A stretch of DNA of 64,000 nucleotides from Bacillus sp. CH140a_4T. GTDB taxonomy: Bacteria > Bacillota > Bacilli > Bacillales > Bacillaceae_G. A model generated the notes under the pieces. That model worked only from the letters and a program-made list of their open reading frames with translations, had not been told where the DNA came from and ran no database searches. The stretch lies in assembly GCF_008923725.1 (NCBI RefSeq), contig NZ_WBPF01000013.1, forward strand, positions 124,001 through 188,000, in the 5' to 3' direction. How positions within the stretch are numbered: position 1 is the stretch's first letter; every line of letters begins with the position of its first letter. Positions 62,560 through 64,000 of this stretch are shown piece after piece. The position numbers and the translations under genes were made by a program.

Positions 62560-63630
62560 ATGACTTTAAAAATTAATAAAATCCAAAATCAACTACAAAA
62601 CTACGAAATTGACGGATTGCTTATTACAAAAAAAGAAAACCGCCAATATGCAACAGGCTTTACAGGTAGTGCTGGCGTCGTCTTACTCTCTGCGGATAAG
62701 GCTGTTTTTATAACTGATTTTCGCTATGTAGATCAAGCGAAATCACAAATAAAAGATGCTGAAATTATTATGCATAAAGGAAATTTAGAAAAAGAAATTG
62801 CACATCAAGTATCGAAATTAAACATTCAAAAGCTTGGAATTGAAGAAAATAACATCACATTGCAACAATATAAAAACTTACAAAAATACGTACATGCGGA
62901 AATGGTTCAAGTTTGCGAAATCATCGAAAATATTCGTATTATTAAAGACACGCCTGAAATAGAAACAATGAAAATCGCAGCTCATATCGCGGACGAAGCA
63001 TTTCACCACATCCTTACGTTTTTAAAACCGGGAATAAGTGAAAATGATGTACGAGATGAGTTAGAATTTTTCATGCGAAAAAAAGGGGCTACATCCTCTT
63101 CATTTCAAATCATTGTAGCTTCTGGCGTTCGTTCTTCTCTTCCTCATGGAGTTGCATCAAATAAAATAATCGAACGAGGCGACGTCGTTACATTAGATTT
63201 CGGTGCACTTTATGATGGATATTGTTCTGATATAACTCGTACTGTAGCAATCGGGGAACCATCAGAAGAATTCAAAAAAATATACAATGTTGTACAAGAA
63301 GCGTTAAAACGTGGGACTGAAGCGATTAAGCCTGGAGAAACTGCGAAAAGTATCGATGATATAACGAGAGATTACATTACAGAACATGGATACGGTCAAT
63401 TTTTTGGACACTCTACCGGTCATGGTCTTGGGTTAGAAATACATGAACCTCTTCGCCTATCCCAAGAAAGTAAGGCTACTTTAGAAGAAGGTATGGTTGT
63501 TACCGTTGAACCTGGTATTTACATACCAAACTGGGGTGGTTGTAGAATTGAAGATGATATCGTCATTACAAAAGACGGATATGAAGTGATTACGAAATCA
63601 AATCGAGAACTAATTGTTATTCCTTGTTAA
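62560..63630 (+). CDS. pepP: M24 family Xaa-Pro aminopeptidase (356 aa)
   Basis: Metal-dependent peptidase releasing the N-terminal residue next to proline. The N-terminal creatinase-like domain (about 1-130) begins with INKIQNQLQNYEIDGLLIT. The catalytic pita-bread domain has metal ligands in LDFGALYDGYCSDITRT (two Asp), GHSTGHGLGLEIHE (His), VTVEPGIYIP (Glu) and GGCRIEDDIVIT (Glu). Complete. Bacillus cereus group genomes carry more than one such gene, so the symbol is by family only. It stands alone behind a sigma-54-type promoter. Confidence 0.9.
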   Translation: MTLKINKIQNQLQNYEIDGLLITKKENRQYATGFTGSAGVVLLSADKAVFITDFRYVDQAKSQIKDAEIIMHKGNLEKEIAHQVSKLNIQKLGIEENNITLQQYKNLQKYVHAEMVQVCEIIENIRIIKDTPEIETMKIAAHIADEAFHHILTFLKPGISENDVRDELEFFMRKKGATSSSFQIIVASGVRSSLPHGVASNKIIERGDVVTLDFGALYDGYCSDITRTVAIGEPSEEFKKIYNVVQEALKRGTEAIKPGETAKSIDDITRDYITEHGYGQFFGHSTGHGLGLEIHEPLRLSQESKATLEEGMVVTVEPGIYIPNWGGCRIEDDIVITKDGYEVITKSNRELIVIPC

Positions 63631-63715
63631 AATCATGACCTTTTTTTAAAAGGAGTTTTTCTCTACACATAGAATTCTTTCTCTGGAGTAATCGTTTAAA
63701 GAGGGAGAATTTTAA

Positions 63716-64000
63716 TTGAACTTTGTAATCGACAAGATAGATGGTTTACATCCTGAATTTTCCAAACTTGTTTCCATGATGAATTACGCTCGCTATACAA
63801 CAATGCAAGCGGTGGAAGGTTTAACCATTGAAGAACTTGATTATTTATATGATGAAGAAGCAAATTCAATTGCATGTTATTGTACCATATGGCCGCTATT
63901 GAATTTTACTACCAAATTCATACTTTTAAAGACCGTGAACCAATGGAAGCTGAGTTAGAACGGTGGTTACCTACTATTGAGTTAGGAGATCTTGGACGCG
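63716..64000 (+). pseudogene. DinB-like protein gene with a one-base frameshift (runs off window)
   Basis: The frame starts at TTG 63716 behind GAGGGAG and reads MNFVIDKIDGLHPEFSKLVSMMNY, then NYARYTTMQAVEGLT and LDYLYDEEANSI. After codon ATT at 63869-63871 the reading continues sensibly only in another frame from 63874: MLLYHMAAIEFYYQIHTF, then EPMEAELERWLPTIELGDLGR. A single base is missing near 63872-63874. The joined sequence looks like a DinB/YfiT-like four-helix metal-binding protein. It could be a real mutation or a sequencing error. The 3' end lies outside the window. Confidence 0.8.

Overview
This window comes from a low-GC Firmicute chromosome and most probably from the Bacillus cereus group. 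The gene order matches the Bacillus core block from yloA/rqcH to proS. The window contains spoVM, codY, fapR, the sucCD pair and the codV(xerC)-hslV-hslU-codY cluster. SpoVM and RemA point to a spore-forming, biofilm-forming Bacillus. Nearly all genes lie on the minus strand, so transcription runs from about 57.6 kb down to 1.

Read in the direction of transcription, the minus-strand block has these parts. A P-type calcium ATPase, yicC, remA, gmk, rpoZ, coaBC, priA, def, fmt, rsmB, rlmN, prpC, prkC, rsgA, rpe, thiN and the tiny spoVM (57.6-39.6 kb) cover nucleotide and coenzyme metabolism, translation start, replication restart and Ser/Thr signalling. A lone plus-strand rpmB (39.3 kb) follows. 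Next come an Asp23-family gene, fakA, recG and the fapR-plsX-fabD-fabG-acpP lipid operon under its own FapR operator (39-31 kb). Then rnc, smc, ftsY, ylxM and ffh (chromosome structure and SRP), and rpsP-khpA-rimM-trmD-rplS-lepB-rbgA-rnhB (ribosome maturation and secretion). After these are sucCD, dprA, topA, trmFO, xerC, hslVU and codY, then rpsB-tsf-pyrH-frr-uppS-cdsA-dxr-rseP and the 5' part of proS.

The right end (57.6-64 kb) is the accessory part. An IS607-like element lies between the calcium ATPase gene and rqcH. It has an intact TnpB nuclease gene, only a DNA-binding remnant of its recombinase, and a candidate omega-RNA 3' end that runs straight into rqcH. Beyond rqcH are a two-domain lipoprotein with an LprI-like C-terminus, an M24 aminopeptidase behind a sequence that matches the sigma-54 -24/-12 promoter consensus, and a DinB-like gene broken by a one-base frameshift.

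No CRISPR array, rRNA or tRNA gene was seen. The items most worth following up are the sigma-54-type promoter, the orphan TnpB with its guide end facing rqcH, a structured rpsB leader, 23-bp direct repeats in front of rpmB, and a 41-bp palindrome between prkC and rsgA. All function calls come from reading the protein sequences; no database search was run.
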